A stretch of DNA of 64,000 nucleotides from the NCBI RefSeq assembly GCF_016107395.1, contig NZ_JAAIKO010000034.1:1-64000 (forward strand), read 5' to 3'. The position numbers were made by a program, and so were the translations under genes. This stretch comes from Streptomyces fildesensis. GTDB taxonomy: Bacteria > Actinomycetota > Actinomycetes > Streptomycetales > Streptomycetaceae. The notes beneath the pieces are model-generated. The model did not search any database and was not told the origin of the DNA. It saw only the letters and a program-made list of their open reading frames with translations. Shown here one piece after another: positions 42,644 through 51,002 of the stretch (its first letter is position 1; every line of letters begins with the position of its first letter).

Positions 42644-44071
42644 ATGCAACGACGCACGTTCCTCAAAGGCACCGCCGTGACCGCACTTGGCGCCGCAGCC
42701 CTGACCGCCACGCTGTCGGGCAGCGCATCGGCGGCCGACATCCCGGTCGCTTCCCTGGCAGCACTCCAGAACGCGATCAACGGCGCCGCCCCTGGTGACC
42801 GGATCATCGTCGCCGACGGCACCTACACGGTTCCAACGGGCAGCGCGATCACCATCTCCGGCAAGAACGGCACCGGCGCCGCGCCCATCACCATCGTGTC
42901 CGAGACCCGCGGTGGCGCGGTGCTGCGGGGCGCACGCGGCTTCGTGCTCAGCAATTCCAGCAACATCACCATCAGCGGCTTCGCCTTCCGGCAGAGCACC
43001 ACGCTCGAGATCCCGGCGGACTGCTCGGCGATCCGGCTGACCCGCAACGACTTCCAGTTCGCGGACACCGGCGATCCGTACTGGGTCGTCGTGCGGGCGG
43101 ACGACTCGAAGATCGACCGGAACCATTTCCACAACAAGACCACCGCGGGCATCTTCCTCGTCGTCGACGGTCCCGGCTCGACCGCCATGGCCCAGAACCT
43201 GCACATCTTCCGCAACCATTTCTCCGACCACACCTTCACCGGGGACAACGGCGGCGAGCCGATCCGCCTCGGCGTCAGCGGCCGGGCCCTGTCGGCGGCC
43301 GGCGCCTACGTGGAGTACAACCTGTTCGAGCGCTGCAACGGCGACCCCGAGGCCATCTCGGTGAAGTCCTCGGACAACACCGTGCGGTACAACACCATCC
43401 GCGACAGCCGCGGCGGCATCGTGCTGCGGCACGGCAATCGCTCCAGGGTGGAGGGCAACCACCTGATCGGCGGCATCGACGGGGTGCGCGTCTACGGCAA
43501 CGACCACGTGATCGTCAACAACTACCTCAGCGGGCTGTCCGGCCGGGCCCTGGTGGTCGGCAGCGGCACCACCCGTGACCACACCCCGGGGGAGACGCAG
43601 GAGCAGCGGCGGGGCAACGACGCCTGCGACCGCGCGGTGATCGCGCACAACTCCCTGATCAACAACGCCGGCACGCTGTCGGGCGAGACGCGGACGTACG
43701 AGCCGCAGGACGTGACCATCGCCGACAACCTGCTGGTCGGCGACTCGGGCAGCCTCGTCGCCATGGGAGCCACCTCCGGCTTCACCTGGCAGAGCAACTT
43801 GCTGTGGGGGGCGGCCGCCAACGGCAACATCCCCTCCGGGGGCTTCACCCGGGCCGACCCGCGGCTCGGTCGGGGCACGGACGGTGTTCTGCGGCTGACG
43901 GCCGGCAGTCCGGCGATCGGCGCGGCCACGCTGGGCGGCACCGTCGTGGCCGACGACATCGACGGGGATCAGCGCGGGAGCGTACGGGACATCGGTGCCG
44001 ACGAGTACGCGACGGCGCCCGTACTGCGGCACCCGCTGACCGCTGCGGACGTGGGCCCGAACGCCGCCTGA
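42644..44071 (+). CDS. PL6-family polysaccharide lyase, second copy
   Basis: A 475-residue paralogue of the preceding gene, starting 32 bp after its stop behind CAGGAGG. Tat signal MQRRTFLKGTAVTALGAAALTATLSGSASA, same beta-helix and the same catalytic block with Lys241 and Arg262 (DPEAISVKSSDN and GGIVLRHGNRSRV). The two proteins are alike over their whole length but differ in loops such as IEGVHW versus TGDPYW that line the cleft, suggesting related but distinct cleavage preferences. Exported, folded before Tat transport. Confidence 0.85.
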   Translation: MQRRTFLKGTAVTALGAAALTATLSGSASAADIPVASLAALQNAINGAAPGDRIIVADGTYTVPTGSAITISGKNGTGAAPITIVSETRGGAVLRGARGFVLSNSSNITISGFAFRQSTTLEIPADCSAIRLTRNDFQFADTGDPYWVVVRADDSKIDRNHFHNKTTAGIFLVVDGPGSTAMAQNLHIFRNHFSDHTFTGDNGGEPIRLGVSGRALSAAGAYVEYNLFERCNGDPEAISVKSSDNTVRYNTIRDSRGGIVLRHGNRSRVEGNHLIGGIDGVRVYGNDHVIVNNYLSGLSGRALVVGSGTTRDHTPGETQEQRRGNDACDRAVIAHNSLINNAGTLSGETRTYEPQDVTIADNLLVGDSGSLVAMGATSGFTWQSNLLWGAAANGNIPSGGFTRADPRLGRGTDGVLRLTAGSPAIGAATLGGTVVADDIDGDQRGSVRDIGADEYATAPVLRHPLTAADVGPNAA

Positions 44072-44106
44072 GCGAGACCCGGTGACGGGGCACCGCACGC
44101 CGGTCC

Positions 44107-44160
44107 GTCCATCCGACCCGGTCCGCCCGACCCCCGGGCGGTGGACCGGGTCGGATGGAC
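44107..44160 (+). terminator. Large hairpin after the PL6 genes
   Basis: An 18-bp perfect stem (44107-44124 with 44143-44160, arm GTCCATCCGACCCGGTCC) whose loop contains a further GCCC/GGGC pairing. It lies 36 bp past the second lyase stop and would terminate or attenuate the operon before the isomerase gene. Confidence 0.65.
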
Positions 44161-44213
44161 CGGCCGGGCAATCGCAGACCATCCGCAGGCCACATCGCGA
44201 GCAAGGCAGGGTC

Positions 44214-45053
44214 ATGACCGAGGAGAGCAGACGGACCGCGGTGGAGCGCCCGCCGCTGGGTCGGCCGGGCGGGCTGGACACCGGGCTGACCCGCCTGGGC
44301 CTGTGCTCGGTCACCTTCCGCCGGCTGCCCGCTGCCGAGGTCGCGCGACGCGCGGCTGACGCGGGCCTGGAGGTGATCGAGTGGGGAGCGGACGTGCACG
44401 CGCCGGCGGGGGAGCCCGGCACGATCCGAGCGGTGCGTGAGGTCTCCGACCGCTACGGGCTGGCCTGTTGTTCCTACGGTTCGTATTTCCGTGCCACCCG
44501 CGCGGAGCTGGCGGCGTTTCCCGCTGTGGCCCAGGCCGCCGTGGTGCTCGGGGCGCCGCGGGTACGGGTCTGGGCGGGGGGAACCGGATCGCGGTCCGTC
44601 CTGCCGGACGAGCGGTACGAAACCGTGCTCTGCCTGCGGGAGGCGGCCCGGATCGCCGCGGACCACGGCTTGGAGCTCGCGCCGGAGTTCCACGGCGGAA
44701 CGCTCACCGACACCGTCGCCTCGACCCTGCGGCTGCTGGACGAGGTGGGCGCGGACAACGTCCGCACGTACTGGCAGCCGCCGCAGGACACCCCCGACGA
44801 GGAGGCGCTGGCAGGGCTCGTCGAACTCGGCGACCGGGTCACCGCCGTACACGTCTTCTCGTGGTGGCCCGGCCACAACAGGCTTCCACTGGCGGACCGC
44901 TGGGACCTGTGGGCTCCAGCGCTCGGCCTGCTCGCGGGCCGGGGTGTCGAGGCGCTCCTGGAGTTCGTCCCCGGCGACGACCCCGCGGTGCTGGCCCGCG
45001 AGGCCCAGACCCTCAGGCGCGCCGCAGATCAATCCCCATCCGGTCAGACGTAG
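44214..45053 (+). CDS. Sugar phosphate isomerase/epimerase-like (xylose-isomerase-like TIM barrel)
   Basis: A 279-residue TIM-barrel protein: RLGLCSVTFRRLPAAEVARRAADAGLEVIEWGADVHAPAG, then LACCSYGSYFRATRAELAAF, VVLGAPRVRVWAG, LELAPEFHGGTLTDTVAST and VTAVHVFSWWPGHNRLPLADR. Glu and His metal positions of the AP-endonuclease-2 fold are visible (EFHGG, VHVF). Such proteins isomerise or epimerise sugars, fitting a role after the lyases and fucosidase. ATG 44214. It precedes the SGNH gene by 66 bp. Confidence 0.8.
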   Translation: MTEESRRTAVERPPLGRPGGLDTGLTRLGLCSVTFRRLPAAEVARRAADAGLEVIEWGADVHAPAGEPGTIRAVREVSDRYGLACCSYGSYFRATRAELAAFPAVAQAAVVLGAPRVRVWAGGTGSRSVLPDERYETVLCLREAARIAADHGLELAPEFHGGTLTDTVASTLRLLDEVGADNVRTYWQPPQDTPDEEALAGLVELGDRVTAVHVFSWWPGHNRLPLADRWDLWAPALGLLAGRGVEALLEFVPGDDPAVLAREAQTLRRAADQSPSGQT

Positions 45054-45119
45054 TTGACTGTGATCCGACGGGCCACGACAGGCGTCCCGTCCTCCGCCCA
45101 CAACGCCAGGACGGCAGAC

Positions 45120-45767
45120 ATGCACATCAAGGATGACGACACGCTCCTGTTCATCGGGGACTCCATCACCGACGCGGGCCGCGACCGTGCGGATCCCGCA
45201 TCGCTCGGCCAGGGATACGTCCGCGAGATCGCGCGGACTTTGCGCGAGCGGGCGCACGACGGACCCGGCCCCCGCATCATCAACAGGGGGATCAACGGCC
45301 ACCGCGTGTATGACCTCGCATCCCGCTGGAGCACTGACGTCATCGACCACCGGCCCACCGTCGTCACGGTCAAGATCGGCATCAACGACACCTGGCGGCG
45401 CTACGACCGAAACCTCCCCAGTCCGGTCGACGAGTTCGAGGCGTGCCTCGACCGCCTGCTCGCGGACACCGCGAGCAAGCTGTCCGCACAGCTGGTCGTC
45501 ATCACTCCGTTCCTGCTCCCGGTCGGGCCGGACCAGGAACGCTGGTTCGAGGACCTGTCGCCGCGTACCGACGCCGTCCTGCGGGCAGCTGTGAACAACG
45601 GAGCCCAAGTGGTCCGCGCAGACCTTGTCCTGCCCCGCGCGGCGCAGGATCGGGAGCCGGCGGAGCTGGCCCCGGACGGCGTCCACCCGACCCCTCTGGG
45701 GCACCGGCTGATCGCCGACGCCTGGCTCGCCGAGGTCGCTCCCACGACCCCGCACGGGCGGCGGTAG
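45120..45767 (+). CDS. SGNH/GDSL hydrolase
   Basis: A 215-residue esterase: LLFIGDSITDAGRDR carries the catalytic Ser (block I), INRGINGHRVYDLASRW the Gly (block II), KIGINDTWRR the Asn (block III) and LAPDGVHPTPLGHRLIADAW the Asp-His pair (block V). No signal peptide. In a glycan locus such enzymes commonly remove acetyl or other acyl esters from sugar units. ATG 45120 is favoured; the in-frame extension to 45054 lacks a ribosome binding site. Last gene of the locus. Confidence 0.85.
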   Translation: MHIKDDDTLLFIGDSITDAGRDRADPASLGQGYVREIARTLRERAHDGPGPRIINRGINGHRVYDLASRWSTDVIDHRPTVVTVKIGINDTWRRYDRNLPSPVDEFEACLDRLLADTASKLSAQLVVITPFLLPVGPDQERWFEDLSPRTDAVLRAAVNNGAQVVRADLVLPRAAQDREPAELAPDGVHPTPLGHRLIADAWLAEVAPTTPHGRR

Positions 45768-45922
45768 CACCGCCCCAGAAGAGACTGCCCCGAACCCTGC
45801 ACGCCGGCTGGGGCCCAGGGACGGCGGGGTGATCGTGATTCGGCATCAGGCCGCAGGGTGTCACCGATGAGGGCAGGCGCGGTGATCGCGGGCGGTGACT
45901 CGGCGCCCATGAAAGGCACTTC

Positions 45923-45997
45923 GACGTTCAAATAATTGACGTTGAGGAGCGTGCGTCACGGTGGTAATCTCACGTCGAACATTTCAACGTTGAGGAG
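45923..45997. promoter_or_regulatory. Repeated operator region of the MarR gene
   Basis: Two related sites about 48 bp apart, each ending in ACGTTGAGGAG (45939-45949 and 45987-45997). The second contains ACGTCGAA-CAT-TTCAACGT (45972-45990), a near-perfect inverted repeat; the first is a weaker version. They lie just before GTG 46003, as expected for MarR autoregulation. Confidence 0.6.
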
Positions 45998-46002
45998 TCC
46001 TC

Positions 46003-46536
46003 GTGGAGCGTGACGCCGTCGACCTCATCGTGGAACAGTGGGCTCGCGTCCGCCCCGACCTCGACGCGTCCCCCGTGAACGTTCTCGGCCGCCTGTCACG
46101 GGTGACCCGTATCGTCGAGCGCGAGTTCCAAGCGCTCTTCAGCGAATTCGGGCTGCAGATGGGCGAGTTCGACGTCCTCGGGACCCTCCTCCGCGCCGGC
46201 CCACCCGGCGGCATGACCGCGGGGGAACTGACCCGCCACTCGATGAAGACGGCCGGTGCCATCACCAACCGGCTCGACCGGCTCGTCGCCAAGGGCTACG
46301 TCACACGCGACCTCGACCCCGCCAACCGGCGTACGGTCATCGTCGCCCTCACCCCCGCCGGCCGCGAGCTCATCGACCGTGTCATCGGCGCCCACCTCGA
46401 CAATTCACGGCGCATCCTCGCCGCGCTCGATCCGCACCGGCAAGGCGACCTCGCCGCTACCCTGCGCACTCTGCTGATCAGCCTTGGTGATCAGGCGAAT
46501 GACACGAGCGACGTCCGCCTGGCGGGCGAGGCTTGA
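46003..46536 (+). CDS. MarR-family transcriptional regulator
   Basis: A 177-residue MarR protein: NVLGRLSRVTRIVEREFQALFSEFGLQMGEFDVLGTLLRAG, wing and recognition helix GELTRHSMKTAGAITNRLDRLVAKGYVTRDLDPANRRTVIVALTPAGREL. GTG 46003 is set by GAGGAG at 45992-45997. The inverted repeats directly upstream suggest autorepression. A plausible target is the monooxygenase-like gene at 46831 on the same strand; the space between holds only a resolvase remnant. Confidence 0.9.
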   Translation: MERDAVDLIVEQWARVRPDLDASPVNVLGRLSRVTRIVEREFQALFSEFGLQMGEFDVLGTLLRAGPPGGMTAGELTRHSMKTAGAITNRLDRLVAKGYVTRDLDPANRRTVIVALTPAGRELIDRVIGAHLDNSRRILAALDPHRQGDLAATLRTLLISLGDQANDTSDVRLAGEA

Positions 46537-46639
46537 GTCACTGGCCCCCGAGCAGTCCGTTCCGCCAGGGCATCCCCGCCGCTTCCCTTCTCGCCCTCGA
46601 ACCTGGCCGCAATCGCACGGCGATGGGGGACTGAACATT

Positions 46640-46795
46640 CCACTCCGGGTCCGTGGGCGGCGACTCGCTCACCGCCAGCAACCGGGACCGGGCCGGACTG
46701 GACCAAGACCTCGCGGCGGTCCGCTCCGGCGACACCTTCGTCATCCCCAACTCGACCGGCTCGCACGCTCCTTCCCTGACATCATCAGATTGCCC
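46640..46795 (+). pseudogene. Serine resolvase fragment, frameshifted
   Basis: Two frames combine to a serine-recombinase segment: LTASNRDRAGLDQDLAAVRSGDTFVIP (compare LTGTNRDRPGLREALAACRAGDTLVVTK) and, shifted near 46747, QLDRLARSFPDI (compare KLDRLARSLPDA). Only about 40 residues of the catalytic domain remain, without the nucleophile Ser region or the DNA-binding end. Debris of a transposon or integrating element. Confidence 0.5.
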
Positions 46796-46830
46796 CGGCA
46801 AGCACGACGCCACTACCGAGGAGTACTTCA

Positions 46831-47241
46831 ATGCCCACCTTGCGCTGGACCACCCCCAACTCTCCCGAAGGCCACGAATCCGCGCTGATCATGGCGTCGC
46901 GATTCGAGGTCCGGAGCCTTAAGGACGTGCCGCGGTTCTTCCTCAACTCGCTGGCGGCGTGGCGCCAGGTCCGCAAAGCTCCAGGCTGCTTCGGCGCCTC
47001 GCTCGTCGCCCGGCCCGTCAAGCGGACGTTCCAGACACTGTCCGCATGGGAGAGCCGTGAGCAGCTCATGACGTTCGTTCAGACGGAGCCGCACCGCTCC
47101 ATCATGAAGGCGATGCGCTCCACGATGAGCGATTCCACGTTCGTGTTCTGGGACGCCTCCGTCGCGGATCTCCCGATCAGCTGGGCCGAGGCCGAACGAC
47201 GACTCGACGAAATGGCGACCAAGGAAGCCCAGGAGCGCTGA
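46831..47241 (+). CDS. Antibiotic-biosynthesis-monooxygenase-like protein
   Basis: A 136-residue protein: LIMASRFEVRSLKDVPRFFLNSLAAWRQVRKAPGCFGASLVARPVKRTFQTLSAWESREQLMTFVQTEPHRSIMKAMRSTM...STFVFWDASVADLPISWAEAERRL. The FRTLSAW-type strand and following HRSIM helix fit the dimeric alpha/beta-barrel (ABM/DUF3291-like) superfamily, heme- or cofactor-free monooxygenases and related proteins. ATG 46831 follows GAGGAG. Probably controlled by the MarR gene upstream. Confidence 0.7.
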   Translation: MPTLRWTTPNSPEGHESALIMASRFEVRSLKDVPRFFLNSLAAWRQVRKAPGCFGASLVARPVKRTFQTLSAWESREQLMTFVQTEPHRSIMKAMRSTMSDSTFVFWDASVADLPISWAEAERRLDEMATKEAQER

Positions 47242-47590
47242 CCAGCTGATGCGTCCTGCCCGCAGCCACGTCCACTGACCGTCCGGACAAGATCGTCCAG
47301 CCACGCCGTTGGCGGTCTCGGGCGCGGCCAGCTCCGGCAGGCACTGCGCATGGACGAGCTGACTCAGCTCGAGGCGGTGTCATCGGGCTGACCGAAGTGG
47401 CAAAAGCCACCGCGGAGGACGCGGGACGCACTCCCGACCTGGCCGGGCGCGGACTGCGTGCCCACAACCCTGCCCAAAGCCAACTCGCCGGGGCACTGCC
47501 TGACAGAAGCCGGCAGAACACGTCCAACTGTCTGCGGACGAGGCTGCGATAGGGTCAGTTGATCACTCGTACACATGGGGAGCTGCAGTA
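47242..47590. other. Intergenic stretch, nothing recognised
   Basis: 349 bases with no coding frame or hairpin of note; TAGGGT at about 47554-47559 may belong to the promoter of the TPR gene at 47591, without a clear -35 partner. Confidence 0.35.
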
Positions 47591-48103
47591 GTGACGACCG
47601 ACGTGACACCCGAACTGGCCGAGGCGATCCAGCGTGGCTACGACCAGCGCGACCGGGCGAACATGGCGCCGACGATCGCGTACTTCCAGGCGCTGCTCGC
47701 CGAACACCCCGACCACCCAGTCCTTGTATACGAGGTGGGTGGCGCCTACGACACCGCGGGCCTGGAAGAGACCGCCCGCGGCTACTACGAGCGGGCCCTC
47801 GCCCTCGGCCTCGACGGTGACGCCCTGCGCCGGTGCCTGTGCCAGTACGCCAGCACCCTGAGGTGGCTGGGCGAGCTGGACACGTCGCTCGTGGTGCTCG
47901 ACCGCGCCCGCAGGGAGTTCCCCGACTCCGACTCCGTACGCGTCTTCCGCGCCCTGACCCTCAACGATGCCCAGCGGCCGGACGAGGCGGTGGCCGAGTT
48001 GCTCACCGTCGTCACCGGGCACGCCGAGGTCACCGACCTCGGGCGGTGGGCGGTCGGGCTGAGCGGCCTCGCCCAGTGGCTCGCCGACGGCCGCCCCGAA
48101 TAG
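47591..48103 (+). CDS. TPR-repeat protein
   Basis: A 170-residue protein with about four tetratricopeptide units: NMAPTIAYFQALLAEHPDHPVLVYEVGGAYDTAG, LEETARGYYERALALGLDGDALRRCLCQYASTLRWLG, ELDTSLVVLDRARREFPDSDSVRVFRALTLNDAQ, RPDEAVAELLTVVTG. It is of the small Streptomyces TPR type often annotated as tetratricopeptide protein and likely mediates protein contacts in the cytoplasm. GTG 47591. Confidence 0.8.
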   Translation: MTTDVTPELAEAIQRGYDQRDRANMAPTIAYFQALLAEHPDHPVLVYEVGGAYDTAGLEETARGYYERALALGLDGDALRRCLCQYASTLRWLGELDTSLVVLDRARREFPDSDSVRVFRALTLNDAQRPDEAVAELLTVVTGHAEVTDLGRWAVGLSGLAQWLADGRPE

Positions 48104-48555
48104 GAAGCGTCCCCCTGCGCAAGGCCGGCGGGATGCTGAGCGGGCGCGAAGCTGCCGGTTTCGAGGAGTCAGGGCCCGCCGCCTGGCCCGCCCCCTGCCA
48201 CAGGGCCAGCAGGCACCCATCCGTCTCGCTGCCTGACCTTGATGCCCCGCTGCCGTCCACCTCACCGTCCATCGGCGCCCAACCGAACGGCAACCGGCGG
48301 AGCACAGCTCGCCGCCTGGGGCGTTTCGTGGCCAGCACCCGGCTGACCGAGCGCTGGAGAGCCGCACGCCAAGCCAGCGCGCCGCCGCCCCTGCCCCGCC
48401 CCGGCCGACTTCACGCAGGAGACACTCGACTTGGGCTGACCCTACGACAGCGAGGCCGGACAGGATCCGAACGGCGGCTTCCCACCTCGTCCCCGCGCGC
48501 TGAAGTGGTGCCCGCCCTGCCGGATGTCCCGGCCGGGCTCGCGAGGGAGGAACTG
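48104..48555. other. Intergenic stretch, nothing recognised
   Basis: About 450 bases with a long plus frame but poor coding character; no domain recognised. Confidence 0.3.
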
Positions 48556-48830
48556 GTGGAGACCTTCGAGACGGGGCAAACGGTCGTTCGGCGTGACGTA
48601 CACCGCTCCGGGCGGGTGTGGAGTGAACAGGCGCTACGGGTCCTCGCCGACACGGGCGAGGCGCTGGTGACCGCGTGCCCGCCCGGGACTCAGGCCCGCT
48701 GGCCCACCCCGGGCCGGGCCCTTCGCCGACGCCGACCAGTGGGCGGCCTGGCGCTGGAACCCCGGCTGGCCGCCGCCATGTCTGCCCCAGTGCGAGGGAG
48801 CCATTGAGCACGGAGCACGGATCACTGACA
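48556..48830 (+). pseudogene. DUF402-type protein with internal deletion
   Basis: GTG 48556 behind GAGGGAGG begins METFETGQTVVRRDVHRSGRVWSEQALRVLADTGEALVTACPPGTQARWPTP, matching the start of DUF402 proteins of streptomycetes. The reading then shifts frame to FADADQWAAWRWNPGWPPPCLP, which resembles the usual C-terminal W.PDP.WPLP.LP tail. About 90 central residues are missing, so this is a deletion remnant. DUF402 proteins include nucleoside diphosphate/RNA-related hydrolases. Confidence 0.5.
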
Positions 48831-48915
48831 CCACCCCAACCGGTGTGCGCGTTGCACCGCACGACGCACCGCCCCCACCTGGACAAAAGGGATCCACCCG
48901 GCCAGGGTCGTATCC

Positions 48916-49800
48916 GTGAGCACCCCTCTTGGCGTCACGCTGCGCCCGTACACCCCGGCTGATCAGACCGCTGTTCTCCACTTGATCAACGCCGACCGCC
49001 TCCCTGGCCAGCCGCCGACCACTCCCGCGATGCTCCATCAGGCGCTGGAGGGCCGCTCGCCAGTAGATGCGCAGTGGTGGGCCGCACTGGACCAGCCCAC
49101 CACCGAGGTGGTCGTGGAGGACACCGGGGCCGTCTTCGGCGTGGTGTCCTACGCCGTCCGGCCCAAGGACGACACGGGGGTGATCCTGTGGCTGCATTGC
49201 GGGGAGGCCGCCCGGACCGCCGACCTGCTGATCCGGCGCGCGGTCGCCGCACTGGCGCCGCGCCCGGTCCAGGCGTTCCAGATCGCCTCCGCGCTGTCTC
49301 TGGGGCTGGAGGCGTTGCCGGTCCGGAACCGTGCGGTCACCGATGAGGCGTTGCGGCGGGCGGGGTTCACCGGCGAGCGGCTGTGGCGGTACCTGCGCGC
49401 CGCACTGCCCACCCCGGGCCTGCCTCACGCCGCCCACGTTCACATCGGCCGCGCCGACGACACGGGCAAGAACACCCGACGGCTGGAGATCCGCAACGGC
49501 CCCGACGTGGTCGCGGAGGCTGTGGTGGGCCCGCCCGTCCACGGCATCGGCGTCCTGTGGCGGATCGAAGTGGCCCCATCCGCACGCGGCCAAGGGCTGG
49601 GGCGCGCCCTGTTGGGCTCTGCCCTGGACGTGTTGACCGGGCTGGGCGCCACCGAGGTGATCCTGTACGTCGACGACGATGCTCCTGCCGGAGACGACCG
49701 AGACCGCACCGCAACGAACCGCCTCTACGATTCAGCAGGATTCATCGAGATCGACCAACTCCACTCCTACACGCTCGCACGCACTGGGCATCCGCGTTGA
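48916..49800 (+). CDS. GNAT-family acetyltransferase, two-domain
   Basis: A 294-residue protein with a degenerate N-terminal GNAT half (LGVTLRPYTPADQTAVLHLINADRLPG) and a functional-looking C-terminal half: GVLWRIEVAPSARGQGLGRALLGSALDVLTGLGATEVILYVDDDAP...TATNRLYDSAGFIEIDQLHSYTL, with the acetyl-CoA loop RGQGLG. Resembles mycothiol-synthase-like tandem GNAT proteins. GTG 48916. Its last 59 bases overlap the converging gene on the other strand. Confidence 0.85.
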   Translation: MSTPLGVTLRPYTPADQTAVLHLINADRLPGQPPTTPAMLHQALEGRSPVDAQWWAALDQPTTEVVVEDTGAVFGVVSYAVRPKDDTGVILWLHCGEAARTADLLIRRAVAALAPRPVQAFQIASALSLGLEALPVRNRAVTDEALRRAGFTGERLWRYLRAALPTPGLPHAAHVHIGRADDTGKNTRRLEIRNGPDVVAEAVVGPPVHGIGVLWRIEVAPSARGQGLGRALLGSALDVLTGLGATEVILYVDDDAPAGDDRDRTATNRLYDSAGFIEIDQLHSYTLARTGHPR

Positions 49801-50171
49801 GGTCTCTCCGCATGGCATCCCGAAGAGACTGGTATGCCTCGTCGTAGCGCAGCCGGCCCGTGATGTACTCGTCGCTGGCCCGGCCGCATCCGTCGGCGAC
49901 CACGTCGCGCAGGTCGCGGAGCCGGCGGAATGTGTCATCCGCCGGCCCGACGATGTAGCGAGGCGCGCAGATCGATACTTCGTAGCGCAGGGCTGTGCAT
50001 GCTTCGAAGGATTCCCACACGGCACGCCCGCGCCGCTGCGGATCTGGGTCTGGCTCGCGCACAGCAACGCGACAGGTGTGCCGGGTCTGTGCCAGGGCCG
50101 CCAGGTAGGAGACGTAGAGGGAGCGGCGGCCCGCTCCTGGCCTTCCTGGCGTCCACTGACGCGCGCTGAAT
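49742..50171 (-). pseudogene. 5'-truncated conserved hypothetical
   Basis: The minus frame from about 50150 to 49742 reads RRSLYVSYLAALAQTRHTCRVAVREPDPDPQRRGRAVWESFEACTALRYEVSICAPRYIVGPADDTFRRLRDLRDVVADGCGRASDEYITGRLRYDEAYQSLRDAMRRDLNADA. It has good coding bias, and the SLYVSYLAAL start of the recognisable part lacks any start codon: an in-frame TGA lies at 50172. A GTG at 50062 could give 106 residues. Looks like a small helical cytoplasmic protein that lost its N-terminus. It overlaps the GNAT gene tail to tail. Confidence 0.5.
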
Positions 50172-50264
50172 CACCCGGGGACACCGTCCCCCTCACCGGC
50201 GGCATGCGCTGACGCAACGCGGTCCTCGCCGCCGACCCGAAACGGCCGGAGCCGTTGCTCAAGG

Positions 50265-51002
50265 TCAGCGAGGGGAGAGGAGGCAGAACTCGTTGCCTTC
50301 CGGATCGGCCAGAACCGTCCAGGAGATCGCGGACCGGTCGATACCAGGGTCGGTGGCGCCCAGAGCGCGCAGTCGGGCTTCCTCTGCTCCCAGGTCGTCA
50401 CCGGGGTAGGGGCACACGTCGAGGTGGACGCGGTTCCACACGCTCTTGGTATCGGGGGTGCGGAGGAACTCCAGGTAGGGCCCGACGCCCTTGGCGGAAC
50501 GCATGGTCGCATGGTCGTCGGTGACCTCGTGCAGCGTCCAGTCCATCGTCTCGCCCCAGAACCGGGCCATCCCTCGTGGGTCGGTGCAGTCGACCACCAC
50601 CGCGGCGATCGGCCCGGTGTCCTGGTAGATCGGACGGGGCTCCAGGACGCAGAACTCGTTGCCTTCCGGGTCGGCCATGACCGTCCAGGGGACGTCACCC
50701 TGACCCACGTCGGCGAGCGTCGCGCCGAGATCCTTCAGGCGCGCGACCAACTCCGCCTGATGGGCGGTCGAGGTGGTGGCCAGATCAAGGTGCACCCGGT
50801 TCTTCACCGTTTTGGGTTCCGGGCGGGCGACGATGTCGATGCAGACGGCCACGGGGTCGGGGTAGACGAAGCCCACGGGTTCGAGGTTGGTCACGCCAGG
50901 TCCCTCGCTGTCGACACCCCAACCGAGTGCCTCCGCCCAGAACCGGCCGAGCACGGAGTCGTCCTGGGCCTTCATATTAATCTGTACGAGTCTTGTTGCC
51001 AT
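50265..51002 (-). CDS. VOC-family protein, two glyoxalase-like domains
   Basis: A 245-residue protein of two repeated modules: MATRLVQINMKAQDDSVLGRFWAEALGWGV...NRVHLDLATTSTAHQAELVARLKDLGATLADVGQ...WTVMADPEGNEFCVLEP, and AVVVDCTDPRGMARFWGETMDWTLHEV...WNRVHLDVCPYPGDDL...WTVLADPEGNEFCLL. This is the streptomycete Glyoxalase_6 arrangement; metal ligands HLD and the Glu of NEFC are retained in both. ATG 51002. Substrate unknown. Confidence 0.85.
   Translation of the reverse strand: MATRLVQINMKAQDDSVLGRFWAEALGWGVDSEGPGVTNLEPVGFVYPDPVAVCIDIVARPEPKTVKNRVHLDLATTSTAHQAELVARLKDLGATLADVGQGDVPWTVMADPEGNEFCVLEPRPIYQDTGPIAAVVVDCTDPRGMARFWGETMDWTLHEVTDDHATMRSAKGVGPYLEFLRTPDTKSVWNRVHLDVCPYPGDDLGAEEARLRALGATDPGIDRSAISWTVLADPEGNEFCLLSPR

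Noticed and set aside
42599-45770. Long minus-strand frames opposite the second PL6, isomerase and SGNH genes
   Set aside because: Low-complexity products (Arg/Gly/Val-rich) without domains; all are mirror frames of real genes.
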